Positions 44,462-54,200 of a stretch of 64,000 nucleotides of DNA are shown one piece after another; position 1 is the stretch's first letter; every line of letters starts with the position of its first letter. The translations under genes were made by a program, and so were the position numbers. The stretch spans positions 5,431 to 69,430 of the forward strand of contig DASVQC010000010.1 of the NCBI GenBank assembly GCA_036389335.1, in the 5' to 3' direction. Origin of the DNA: JAIVGV01 sp036389335 (GTDB lineage Bacteria > Acidobacteriota > Blastocatellia > Pyrinomonadales > Pyrinomonadaceae). Below the pieces are notes generated by a model. The model worked only from the letters and a program-made list of their open reading frames with translations. It did not search any database and had not been told where the DNA came from.

Positions 44462-44731
44462 TCAGTCGGTCGCCGCGGGCGACGGCTGCGGGGCCGTCTT
44501 GCGCGCGACGAGCGCGGCCAGCGCGTCGAGGCTCCTGAAGTTGTCTATGTCGAGGTCTTCGTCCTCGACCGTGACGGCGAACTCCTGCTCGACGAACTGC
44601 ACGAGCTGCATCGCGAACATCGAATTAACGAAGCCCGCCGCGAACATGTCCTCGTCGTCGCGCAGCTCGTGGCCGCGGAAGAAGCGCGAGACGAAGGCCC
44701 TGATTTTAGCGACGGTCTCTTCCCTGTTCAT
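44462..44731 (-). CDS. Stand-alone acyl carrier protein (FkbJ-like)
   Basis: An 89-residue ACP. The phosphopantetheine Ser is in MFAAGFVNSMFAMQLVQFVE, near residue 37; the unusual context N-S-M-F in place of D-S-L is characteristic of FkbJ-type carriers for methoxy/hydroxymalonyl units. It carries the three-carbon unit made by FkbH while the two dehydrogenases act, and then hands it to the AT of the last PKS module. It lies between the two dehydrogenase genes. Confidence 0.9.
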   Translation of the reverse strand: MNREETVAKIRAFVSRFFRGHELRDDEDMFAAGFVNSMFAMQLVQFVEQEFAVTVEDEDLDIDNFRSLDALAALVARKTAPQPSPAATD

Positions 44732-44767
44732 GCTGCGTCCCCCGGCGGGCGATACCCCCGCCCCCGC

Positions 44768-45616
44768 TCAGTAAGTGTAAAAACCCTGCCCGCTCTTGCG
44801 CCCGAGCAGCCCCGCGTCCACCATCTTCCTGAGCAGGGGGCAGGGCCGGTACTTGCTGTCGCTGAAGCTCTCGTAGAGCACTTCGATGGAATAGAGGATC
44901 GTGTCGAGCCCGATCAGGTCTGCCGTCTCCAGCGGCCCCATCTTGTGGCCGAAGCAGGTCTTGAAGATTCTGTCCACCTGCTCGGCGGAGGCGACCCGCT
45001 CGTCGAGCAGGAAGATCGCCTCGTTGATCGTCAGCATCAGCACGCGGTTCGAGACGAAGCCCGGCGAGTCGTTCACCACGATGGCCTCTTTGCCCATCCT
45101 CGCGAGCAGAGAGGTCGCCGCCGCGACCGTCTCGTCCGACGTGTGGTGGCCGCGGACGACTTCCACCGTCGGCTTCAGCGGGACGGGGTTCATGAAGTGC
45201 ATCCCGATCACTTTCGCGGGGCGCGCGGTCAGCGCCGCCAGCCGCGTGATCGTGATGGCCGACGTGTTGGCCGCGATGACGCAGTGATCGGGGCAGGCGG
45301 CGTCCAAGCGGCGGTAGACCTCGCGCTTGATCTCGAACTTCTCCGTCACGTTCTCGACGACGAAGTCCGCGCCCGCGAGCGGCTGGTAGTCCGTGCACGC
45401 TTCGACGCGCGCGAGGGCGGACGCGCCGTCCGCCGCGCCGCCCCGGCTGAAGAGGCGCTGGAACCGCAGGGCCTCCTTCATCTCTCGGCGGGCGCGATCC
45501 AGAACCTCGTGCGAGAGGTCGAGCAGGAGGACGCGCAGGCCCGACTGCGCGAGCGCCTGCGCCACGCCGCGCCCGATGACGCCCGCCCCGACGACTCCGA
45601 CAGTTTCGATCTCCAT
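44768..45616 (-). CDS. FkbK-like 3-hydroxyacyl dehydrogenase
   Basis: A 282-residue NAD-dependent enzyme of the 3-hydroxybutyryl-CoA dehydrogenase family. The Rossmann fingerprint is VGVVGAGVIGRGVAQALA at residues 6-23; HFMNPVPLKPTVEVV and GFVSNRVLMLTINEA are the substrate-binding and dimer segments, with conserved His-Asn. In this context it oxidises the C-3 alcohol of ACP-bound glycerate before FkbI-like oxidation. It follows the PKS gene by about 70 bases and precedes the ACP gene by 36. Confidence 0.92.
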   Translation of the reverse strand: MEIETVGVVGAGVIGRGVAQALAQSGLRVLLLDLSHEVLDRARREMKEALRFQRLFSRGGAADGASALARVEACTDYQPLAGADFVVENVTEKFEIKREVYRRLDAACPDHCVIAANTSAITITRLAALTARPAKVIGMHFMNPVPLKPTVEVVRGHHTSDETVAAATSLLARMGKEAIVVNDSPGFVSNRVLMLTINEAIFLLDERVASAEQVDRIFKTCFGHKMGPLETADLIGLDTILYSIEVLYESFSDSKYRPCPLLRKMVDAGLLGRKSGQGFYTY

Positions 45617-45684
45617 CAGTCCTCACGCTCTTTCCGGCTTCGGGCCTTGCGCGGGCGGCGGCCCCGCGGCCCTCCGCCCCTCGC

Positions 45685-48600
45685 TCACGCGAGGCGGGCC
45701 CGGAGCAGCCGGGCCAGCACCTCGACGTGCGGGTTGTTAATCATCGTGTGGTGGTTGCCGGGGACGACGTGTATCTCTATGCCGTCGGCGGCCAGATCGA
45801 TCCACGGCAGCTCCGGTCGCTGCGGGTTGAAGGCCAGCCACTCGCCCGCGCGGATGAAGAGTAGCCGGCCCTCGTACCGCCGCGGCACGTACCGCTCCAG
45901 CGCGCGCATGTTCGCCTTCCAGATGGCGAGGAAGCGCCGCGCCTCGGTCGGATCGACGTCCGCGGGCACGAGCGCCGCGGCTTTCATCTGCTCGAAGACG
46001 AACGCCAGTTGCTCTTCCGGGCCGAGCCGCCGGAGTTCGTCGAGCGAGAGCGGGAGCTGTCCGCCGAACATGTGCACGAAGGTCTCCGCGTCGTCGGCTG
46101 CCTCGGGCGGCATCTGCCCCGGCCCCGGCGTGTCGAGGAGGGCGAGGAGCCCGACGCGCTCGCGCCCGGCTTGTAGCTGCTGAGCCATCTCGTAGGCGAC
46201 CGTGCCGCCCTGCGAGAGCCCGGCCAGCCGGTAAGGCCCTTCGGGCTGCACCGCGCGGATCGCTTCGAGGTACTGGGCCGCCATCTCTTCGATGCTCTCT
46301 AGAGGCGGCTCGCGCGTGACGACGCCGCGCGCCTGCACGCCGTAGACGGTCTGTTCCGGCCCGAGGCTGCGCGCGAGGTGGCGGTAGCAGAAGGCGGTCC
46401 CGCCCGCCGGGTGGATTAAGAAGAGCGGACGCGTCGCGCCCTTCCGTAGTTCGACGAGGTGGTTTGAGGCCGCGGCGGCCCGCGCCGCGTCGCCGCGCGA
46501 CGGCGGCTCGGCCTTCCCTTCCCGCGCGTCCGAGTCAGGCCCGTTGGGGTCGTCGCCACGCGCCGTGCTCTCTTCGATCAACTTCGCCAGCGACCCGACC
46601 GTCAGCGACTCAAGCAGCGCGTTCAGCGGCAGCTCCACGCGGAAACTTTCGCGCAGCCTTGCGACGAGGCGCAGGGCCAGCAAGGAATGGCCGCCCAGCT
46701 CGAAGAAGTCGTCGCGCACGCCGACGCGCCCGATGCCCAGTAGCTCCTGCCAGATTTCGGCCACGCCGCGTTCCGTCTCGCTGCGCGGCGCGACGTAGGC
46801 GACGCCGAGCGGCGGTCGCTCGTGCGCGGCGACGGGGGCCGGAGTCGGCCCGGCTTCGCGCGTGTGGCGCGGCGGCGGCGCGTCGCCTCTGGCGGGTCTG
46901 CCTGCGCCCACGTCGCGCTTCGTCACGATCACCTGCGGCAGCGGCGCGCCGAGGATGCGCGCGAACGCCTCCGCGCCCTCGCGCGGCGAGAGCGCGTGTC
47001 GCAGGTTCGCTTCGCGCTCCTCCTTCAAGTGGCGCGGCAGCTCGGTGTTGACGATCATCCCCACGTCGCGCCACACGTCCCAGTTGATCGAGACCGTGAA
47101 GCCGTCGCGGCGCGCGCGCGCGAACGCGTCGAGGAAGACGTTCGCCGCGCAGTAGTCCACCTGACCGGGGCCGCCCGCGAACGAGCTGAGCGAGGAGCAG
47201 AGCACGAAGAAGTCCAGCCCCGCGCCGCGGAACAGCTCGTCGAGCACGAGCGCGCCACGAACCTTCGGGGCCAGAACCCGCTCGGCGGCCTCCGCCGTCT
47301 TGAGCGCGATGATCCCGCCGCCGACGACGCCCGCCGCGTGTACGACGCCGTCTATCCGCCCGAAGCGTTCGCGGGCCTCGGCGACGACGTTCTTCATCCG
47401 CAACGGATCGGCCACGTCGGCGGAGAAGATCGCGACCTCGGCCCCGTGCCCTTCCAGCGCTTGCAGCCTGCGTATCGTGCGGCACGCCGCGTCCTCGGCG
47501 GGACGACTCGCGAGCCAGTGGCCCCACTCGTCCGGGCGCGGAAACTCCGAGCGCCCGGTGAGAACCAGACGGGCGCGCACGGTTCGCGCCAGATGCTCTG
47601 CCAGCGTGAGGCCGATGCCGCCGAGCCCGCCCGTGATGAGATAGACGCCCCGTTCTCGCAGGCGCGTCGGCGTGCCGCCCGCGCCGTCGAGCCGCGCCCG
47701 CTCGTAGCCCCGCACCCAGCGGACGCCTTCGCGGTAGGCCACGTCGGCGGCGCGCGCGCCCGCGGCGAGTTCGTCGAGCAGCCGGTCGATCAGAGTTTGC
47801 TCTTGCGCAGACCCCGGCTCCGGGGCGGGCGCGTCTATGCTGCGGCAGTTGACGTCGCGGTACTCCTGCGGGATGACGCGGCAGGGGCCGAGAACCGTCG
47901 CCTTCTCGGGCCGCAACTCCTCTTCGCCCGTCACCTGCTGCGTCGAGTTTGAAACGACTGTGAGATCGACCGGCCCGCCCGCGCCGTGCTGGCCGAGAGA
48001 CTGCGCGAGATAAATAAGACTGTAGAAGCCCTGCGCCAGCGCGCGCCCCACGTCGCCGCCCGCGCGCGCCTCTTCCCCGCCGCCCCGCGTCAAACCCCAC
48101 AAGTGAACGACCCTGTCGGGGCGACGGCCCTCTGTACGCAGCGCGCCGAGCAGTTCGTGGTAATCGTCCGCCCGCGCCGGATCGACGGCGTAGAGCCCTT
48201 CGCCCAGCCGCGCGAAGCCGTCGCCCTCCCTGACGCCGATCACGTCCTGCCCCAAAGCCTCAAGCGAACTCGCGAGACGCACGCCCGTCCCCCCCGCGTC
48301 CACGAAGACGAGCCAGCAGGATTTTCGCTTCGACAGGTCGGCCCTGCTGTGCCCGGACGGCAATGGGGACTGTTTCCACGTCGGGACGAAGAGCCAATCC
48401 TCGACCGCCGCATTCTCGCCCGTCGCGGACGCGGCGTGCGCGGGGCTGACGTCTACCGTGCCCGCGTCGCTCCCGATCCAGTAGCGCCGCCGCTCGAAGG
48501 GGTAGGTCGGCAGGGCCAGCTTGCGGCGTCTCTCGGCGGCGACGAAAGAGTTCCAGTCGGGCTCCGCGCCGGCCAGCCAGAGCTTGCCGAGCGTGCTCAG

Positions 48601-51243
48601 GATGAAGGCTTCGTCGGGCTGCCGGTCGTAAGAGGATCGCATCGAGGGCAGGGCCAGATGGCCCGCCGCGGCGTCGCGCGCGGGGTGTTGCAGCGCCAAG
48701 CTGGTGAGGGTCTGGCCCGGCCCCACTTCGAGCAGGAGGCGCGAGCCCTCGCGCCACAGCGCGCCGAGGCCGTCGGCGAACCTTACGGGCTCGCACAGGT
48801 GGCGCGCCCAGTAGTCGGCGCTCGTCGCCTGCTCTGCCGTCACCCACGTCCCCGTCAGCGTGGAGACGTAAGGGAGTCGGGGGGCGTTGAGCTTCACCTT
48901 CGCGAACTCGCGCGCGAAGCCCTCGGCCACGGGGGCCATCATCCCGGAGTGGAAGGCGTGCGAGGCGTCGAGGCGGCGGCAGACGATCCCGCGCCCGGCG
49001 AGCTTCGCCTCCAACTCCTCGACCGCCGCGGCCGGCCCCGAGACGACGCTCAGGGTCGGCCCGTTGAGGGCCGAGATCGACACGCGCTCGCCGAGCAGTG
49101 GCCGCAACTGCCGCTCGTCCGACGCGACGGCGAGCATCACGCCCGGCGGCAGCTCGTGTATGAGACGCGCCCTCCTGCTGATGAGGGCCAGCCCGTCTTC
49201 GAGGGAGAAGACCCCGGCGAGGCACGCCGCCACGTACTCGCCGATGCTGTAGCCGACGACCGCCTGCGGCTTCACGCCCCAAGACATCCAGAGCCGTGCG
49301 AGCGCGTACTCGACGACGAAGAGGGCCGGGTGCGCGACGTAGGTCTGATTCAACGTCCGCGACTGGGGCGACGCGGCCTCGTCCGAGCGCGCGAGCATCC
49401 TGCGCAGGTCGATGCGACGCGCGGGGCCGGACGACGCCGCCGCGGGCTCCGGGTCTGGCGCGGCGGGCCGCGCCTCCTGCCCCTCGTCCGCGTACATCAC
49501 GCCGCGCAGGTCGAGGCCGAGGTGCGGTTCGAGCAGCTCCGAGCAGAGATCGATCTGCTCGCGGAAGACGGCCTCTGTCTCGTAGAGGCCGCGCCCCATC
49601 CCGACGTAGTGCTCGCCCAAGCCGGGGAAGGCGAAGGCGACGGCGGGACGTCCGACGCGCCCTCGGTTCGTCGTCGCAGGGCCGCCGTCCGACGCTTCCA
49701 AGCCCGCCGCCGCCTCCGACGCGCTGCGGCAGACGAGCGTCTGCCGGTGCCGGAACGCGCGCCGGCCCGTCCGCAGCGTGTGGGCCGCGTCGGCGAGGTT
49801 CACTTCCGGGTGGGCCTTCAGGTGCTCGGCCAAGTTCGACGACGCGGCCCGTAGCGCCGACTCGGTCTTGGCCGAAAGCGTCAACAACTGCCACGGCCTC
49901 GAAGGGCCGGAAGGTTCTGCGGGCGGGGCCTCTTCGACGATCACGTGCGCGTTCGTGCCGCCGATGCCGAAAGAGCTGACGCCGGCCCGGCGCGGCGTCG
50001 GCCCGGCGTGCCAGTCGCGCAGCTCCGTGTTGACGTAGAAGGGGCCGTCGCCGAGGCCGAGTTCGGGGTTGGGCTCCGCGAAGTTCAGGCTCGGGGGGAT
50101 CATCCGGTGCTTGAGGGCCAGCACGGTCTTGATGAGGCCGGCGAGGCCCGCCGCCGTGTCGAGGTGCCCGACGTTCGTCTTCACCGATCCGACGGGGCAC
50201 GATCCCTTTTCGACGCGGGCCGCGCGGAAGACTCTGGCGAGCGCGGCCATCTCAATCGCGTCGCCGAGCGGCGTGCCCGTCCCGTGCGTCTCGACGTAGC
50301 CGATGGTCTCCGGGCCGACGCCCGCGACGGCCTGCGCGGCGGCGATCACGTCGGCCTGCCCCTCTACGCGCGGGGCCGTGTAGCCGACCTTGACCGAGCC
50401 GTCGTTGTTGACCGCCGAGCCCCTGATGATCGCTTCGACGTGGTCGCCGTCGGCCAGCGCGTCCGACAGCCTCTTGAGGACGACGACGCCGACGCCGTTG
50501 CCGCTGACCGTGCCGGCGGCCTTGCGGTCGAAGGCCCTGCAATGGCCGTCGGGCGAGAGGATGCCGCCGCGGTGGAAGAGGTAGCCCGACGTCTCCGGGC
50601 TGGAGACGGAGACGCCGCCCGCGAGCGCGAGATCGCAGTCGCCGCTGAGGAGGCCCTGACAGGCGAGGTGGACGGCGACGAGCGAAGTCGAGCACGAGGT
50701 CTGCACCGCGATGCTCGGGCCGCGCAGGTTCAGCTTGTAAGAGGTGCGCGTCGGCAGGTGATCCTTGTCGTTGGCGAGGATCACCTGAAAGCTGCCGATC
50801 AGGTTGAGGACGCGCGGGTTCGAGTAGATGTTGAAGAGGTAGCGGCTCAGGCTCGCGCCCGCGTAGACGCTGATCAGCCCGGGGTAGGTCTCCGCGTCGC
50901 AGCCCGCGGTCTCCAGCGCCTCCCACGCGCATTCGAGGAAGAGGCGCTGCTGCGGGTCGAGCACTTCGGCCTCGCGCGGGTTGAAGTCGAAGAACGGGGC
51001 GTCGAACAAGTCCACGTCCCCGAGCACGCCGCGCGCCCTCACGTAGTCGGGGTTGCCGAGCGCGTCGCCGCCGACGCCCGCCCCGCGCAGCTCCTCGTCG
51101 GTGAAGAAGGAGATCGACTCGACGCCGTCCCGCAGGTTGCGCCAGAACTCGGAGACGCTGCGCGCGCCGGGGAAGCGGCACGCCATCCCCACCACGGCGA
51201 TCTCCGATCCATTCTCGCTGCTGAATTCTTCCAAGTCGCTCAC
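45685..51243 (-). CDS. Type I PKS module KS-AT-KR-ACP-TE (terminal module)
   Basis: An 1852-residue polyketide synthase that adds the last unit and releases the chain. KS at 14-450: Cys184 in VQTSCSTSLVAVHLA, His in YVETHGTGTPLGDA and KTNVGHLDTAAG. AT at about 540-900: nucleophile in VVGYSIGEYVAACL (about residue 663) and LDASHAFHSGMM. A long post-AT region follows. KR at about 1200-1400: LITGGLGGIGLTLAEHLA (NADPH) and VDYCAANVFLDAF (Tyr/Asn). ACP at about 1500-1570: DDFFELGGHSLLALRL (Ser near 1517). TE at about 1605-1852: LFLIHPAGGTAFCYRHLA, RLAGLSQGGTVAYEMA (nucleophile near 1674) and VVPGNHHTMI (His). It has no DH or ER, so the beta-hydroxyl stays. HAFH in the AT normally marks malonyl use, but the adjacent FkbH cassette argues for hydroxymalonyl-ACP. 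It starts 13 bases after the NRPS stop. Confidence 0.94.
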   Translation of the reverse strand: MSDLEEFSSENGSEIAVVGMACRFPGARSVSEFWRNLRDGVESISFFTDEELRGAGVGGDALGNPDYVRARGVLGDVDLFDAPFFDFNPREAEVLDPQQRLFLECAWEALETAGCDAETYPGLISVYAGASLSRYLFNIYSNPRVLNLIGSFQVILANDKDHLPTRTSYKLNLRGPSIAVQTSCSTSLVAVHLACQGLLSGDCDLALAGGVSVSSPETSGYLFHRGGILSPDGHCRAFDRKAAGTVSGNGVGVVVLKRLSDALADGDHVEAIIRGSAVNNDGSVKVGYTAPRVEGQADVIAAAQAVAGVGPETIGYVETHGTGTPLGDAIEMAALARVFRAARVEKGSCPVGSVKTNVGHLDTAAGLAGLIKTVLALKHRMIPPSLNFAEPNPELGLGDGPFYVNTELRDWHAGPTPRRAGVSSFGIGGTNAHVIVEEAPPAEPSGPSRPWQLLTLSAKTESALRAASSNLAEHLKAHPEVNLADAAHTLRTGRRAFRHRQTLVCRSASEAAAGLEASDGGPATTNRGRVGRPAVAFAFPGLGEHYVGMGRGLYETEAVFREQIDLCSELLEPHLGLDLRGVMYADEGQEARPAAPDPEPAAASSGPARRIDLRRMLARSDEAASPQSRTLNQTYVAHPALFVVEYALARLWMSWGVKPQAVVGYSIGEYVAACLAGVFSLEDGLALISRRARLIHELPPGVMLAVASDERQLRPLLGERVSISALNGPTLSVVSGPAAAVEELEAKLAGRGIVCRRLDASHAFHSGMMAPVAEGFAREFAKVKLNAPRLPYVSTLTGTWVTAEQATSADYWARHLCEPVRFADGLGALWREGSRLLLEVGPGQTLTSLALQHPARDAAAGHLALPSMRSSYDRQPDEAFILSTLGKLWLAGAEPDWNSFVAAERRRKLALPTYPFERRRYWIGSDAGTVDVSPAHAASATGENAAVEDWLFVPTWKQSPLPSGHSRADLSKRKSCWLVFVDAGGTGVRLASSLEALGQDVIGVREGDGFARLGEGLYAVDPARADDYHELLGALRTEGRRPDRVVHLWGLTRGGGEEARAGGDVGRALAQGFYSLIYLAQSLGQHGAGGPVDLTVVSNSTQQVTGEEELRPEKATVLGPCRVIPQEYRDVNCRSIDAPAPEPGSAQEQTLIDRLLDELAAGARAADVAYREGVRWVRGYERARLDGAGGTPTRLRERGVYLITGGLGGIGLTLAEHLARTVRARLVLTGRSEFPRPDEWGHWLASRPAEDAACRTIRRLQALEGHGAEVAIFSADVADPLRMKNVVAEARERFGRIDGVVHAAGVVGGGIIALKTAEAAERVLAPKVRGALVLDELFRGAGLDFFVLCSSLSSFAGGPGQVDYCAANVFLDAFARARRDGFTVSINWDVWRDVGMIVNTELPRHLKEEREANLRHALSPREGAEAFARILGAPLPQVIVTKRDVGAGRPARGDAPPPRHTREAGPTPAPVAAHERPPLGVAYVAPRSETERGVAEIWQELLGIGRVGVRDDFFELGGHSLLALRLVARLRESFRVELPLNALLESLTVGSLAKLIEESTARGDDPNGPDSDAREGKAEPPSRGDAARAAAASNHLVELRKGATRPLFLIHPAGGTAFCYRHLARSLGPEQTVYGVQARGVVTREPPLESIEEMAAQYLEAIRAVQPEGPYRLAGLSQGGTVAYEMAQQLQAGRERVGLLALLDTPGPGQMPPEAADDAETFVHMFGGQLPLSLDELRRLGPEEQLAFVFEQMKAAALVPADVDPTEARRFLAIWKANMRALERYVPRRYEGRLLFIRAGEWLAFNPQRPELPWIDLAADGIEIHVVPGNHHTMINNPHVEVLARLLRARLA

Positions 51244-51256
51244 CCGCTTTCCCCGA

Positions 51257-54200
51257 CTAACTTCCGGCCCGCCTTCTCTGCTTCAACTGGTTTTGCAGAC
51301 GGCTCCTGCCCTGCCTGCGCTTCTCCGACAACTCCTCTGCGCTCGCGGCGGGCGGGGGCGCGCCGGCCCCTCGCGACAACCGCTCGGCCAACAGCCTGAC
51401 GGTCGGGTACTGGAACATCTCGACCATCGGCAAGTCCTGATCGAACAGCTCGCGGAGCCTGCTGTTGACCCGCAGCAGCAGCAGCGAGTGGCCGCCCATG
51501 TCGAAGAAGTTGTCGTCCCTGCCGACGCGCTCGACGCGCAGCGTCTCCTCCCAGACGGCTGCGACCCTGCGCTCGGCCTCCGTCGCGGGCGGGGCGTAGT
51601 GCGCTCGCACGCCCAGCTCCGACTCGCCCGGCGCGGGCAGGGCGGCGCGATCAACTTTACCGTTCGGCATCTGGGGCAGCGCGTCGAGGAGGACGAAGGC
51701 CGTCGGGATCATATAGTCGGGCAGCAGCTCCCGCAACGACGCGCGCAGCTCGTCGGCCCCCCGCGCGGCCCCCTCGCGTAAGCCCACGTAGGCGACCAGA
51801 CGTTTGCCGCCTTCCCCGTCGTCGCGCGCCAGCACCGCGGCCTCGCGCACGCTTTCGTCGCGCCGCAGCGCCGCCTCGATCTCCTGCAACTCGATGCGGT
51901 AGCCCCTCACCTTCACCTGCTGATCGTTGCGCCCGAGAAACTCTATCTCCGCGTCCTCGCGGTAGCGCCCCACGTCGCCCGTGCGGTAGAGGCGCGCGCC
52001 CGCGCGGCGGCTGAACGGGTCGGGGACGAACCTCTCCGCCGTCAGGTCGGGCCGGTTGAGATAGCCGCGCGCGAGGCCGTCGCCGCCGACGTAGATTTCG
52101 CCGGGGTAGCCGAGCGGCGCTGGCGTAAGCTCCGCGTCGAGCAGATAGACGCGCGCGTTCGCCACGGGGCGACCGATGGGCACGGGCGCGCGCCGGTCGC
52201 CGGGGCGCGCGCGATAGGCCGTGCTCCAGACGGTGTTTTCCGTCGGGCCGTACTCGTTGAAGAGGCTCGCGCGCGGCAGCGCCTCGTGGTGCCGCGCGAC
52301 CAACTCTTGCGGGCAGCTCTCGCCCGCGACGATGAAGGTCGTGGAGGGGCCGGGCCGCGCCGGTCGCAGGTGCTCTATGAGCGCGGCGTGGACCGAGGGC
52401 AGCGTGAGCAGGTGCGAGATGTCGTTCTCCGCGATCAGCTCCGCGATGCGCTTCACGTCGCGCTGCACGCCCTCCTCGGGCAGGAACAGCGTCCCGCCGT
52501 AACACAGAGTCCAGAAGATGCCGGCCACGGAGCTGTCGAAGGCGAAGGGCGAAGTCAGGAGGAAGCGCGCGGGGGCCGCGCCGTAGTAAGCCATCCGCGC
52601 CGCCGTCGAGTGACAGAGGTTGCCGTGTGTGACGGCCACGCCCTTCGGGCGGCCCGTCGAGCCCGACGTGTAGATGACGTAGGCGAGATCGTCCGGGCCG
52701 ACGCCGCTCTGTATGCGCTCGGCGCTCTCCCGCGCAAGCTCTTCACCGAGCGCGCCGACGCTGATCGACGCGACCCCGCGCGCCGCCAGACGCTCGGCCC
52801 AACGCGCGTCCATGCGCTCGGCCACGCGGCCTTGAGTCAGGATCAAACGCGCGCCCGTCTCCTCCACGATGAACTCGCTGCGCTCCGCCGGGTACGCGGG
52901 ATCGATTGGCACGTAAGCCCCGCCCGCCTTAAGGACGGCGAGCAGCGCGACGACCATCTCTATCGACCGCTCCATCATCACGCCGACCAAGACTTCCGGC
53001 CCCACCCCGCGACGGCGCAGGCGTTGGGCTAACTGATTCGCGCGGTCGTCCAGCTCGCGGTAGGTGAGCGATTGATCGCCGGACGAGAGGGCCGGGGCGT
53101 CGGGCGCGCGATCACACTGACGCTCGAACAGCTCGTGGGCGCACGCGCGCTCGTAGTCGGCGTCCGTCGCGTTCCACTCCCCGAGCAGTTGCGCCTGCTC
53201 GCGCGCGGGGAGCAGGCTTTTGTGCTGGTAGGGGGCGGACGGGTTGAGGGCCATCTCCGAGAGGATCGTCTGGTAGTAGTCGGCGATGGCGCGAGCCTGT
53301 CGCGCGGGGAAGATCGAACTGTCGTGGTGGAGGTTGAGCGTCAGGTTTTGGGCCGCAGCGGCGGAGGAGAAGTTCGCCACCAGCGGGAAGTTCGTCTCCT
53401 CGAAGGCGTCCTGACTGAGGACTTTGATCTGCCCTTCGAGCGACTTGTAGATGTGAAAGTTGTTGTAGTTGAAGAGCGCCTGAAAGAGGGCCTGTCGGCC
53501 CCTCTTCCTTTGCAGCTCGGCCAACGGGTAGCGCCGGTGGGGGAAACTTTCGCGCTCGGCCCGGAAGGTCTGCGTCACCAGCTCCTTCCAAGTGCCGCCC
53601 TCCAGCCGGAGGCGGAACGGGACGGTGTTGAGGAAGAGTCCCAGCACGCGGTCGCCGTCGGCCACTTCGGGGCGACCGTTCGAGACGAGACCCGTCACCA
53701 CGTCCGCCTGACCCGACAGCAGCTTCAAGGCGCGCAGGTGCGCGGCCAGCAGGACGCTCTTGAGGGGAACGCCCGTCGAGCGCACCAGACGCATCAGCCC
53801 TTCGGAAACTTCCGCGGGAATCCTCGCGCTGACGACGCCGGTCTCCGGCCCGGCTTGTGCCGCCGCGTCTCCGCCCGCCCAACCCGCGACGGCGGTGACG
53901 TGCGCGCCCGCCAGTTGACGATCCCAAAACTGTTCGGCCTCCGCCGATTGCAGCGTGGCCCGTTCGAGCGCGACGAAGTCTCGGTAGGTGGCCGCGGGCG
54001 CGGGCTGGCCCGCCGCCTCGCCCCCGCCGACGAGCCCGAGGTACGCGGCGAAGAACTCGGACACCATGACCGCCACGCTCCACCCGTCGAGGACGGCGTG
54101 GTGGAAGCTGACGGTGAACTGGAAGGAGGCGTCCGTGCGTTGGTGCACGTAGAAGTGGACGAGCGGGGGGGAGGCCCAGTCGAAGCTGCGCCGCCTCTCG

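Noticed and set aside
43428..44774. 448-codon plus-strand frame opposite the acyl-CoA dehydrogenase gene
   Set aside because: Antisense shadow; the minus-strand frame has all family motifs.
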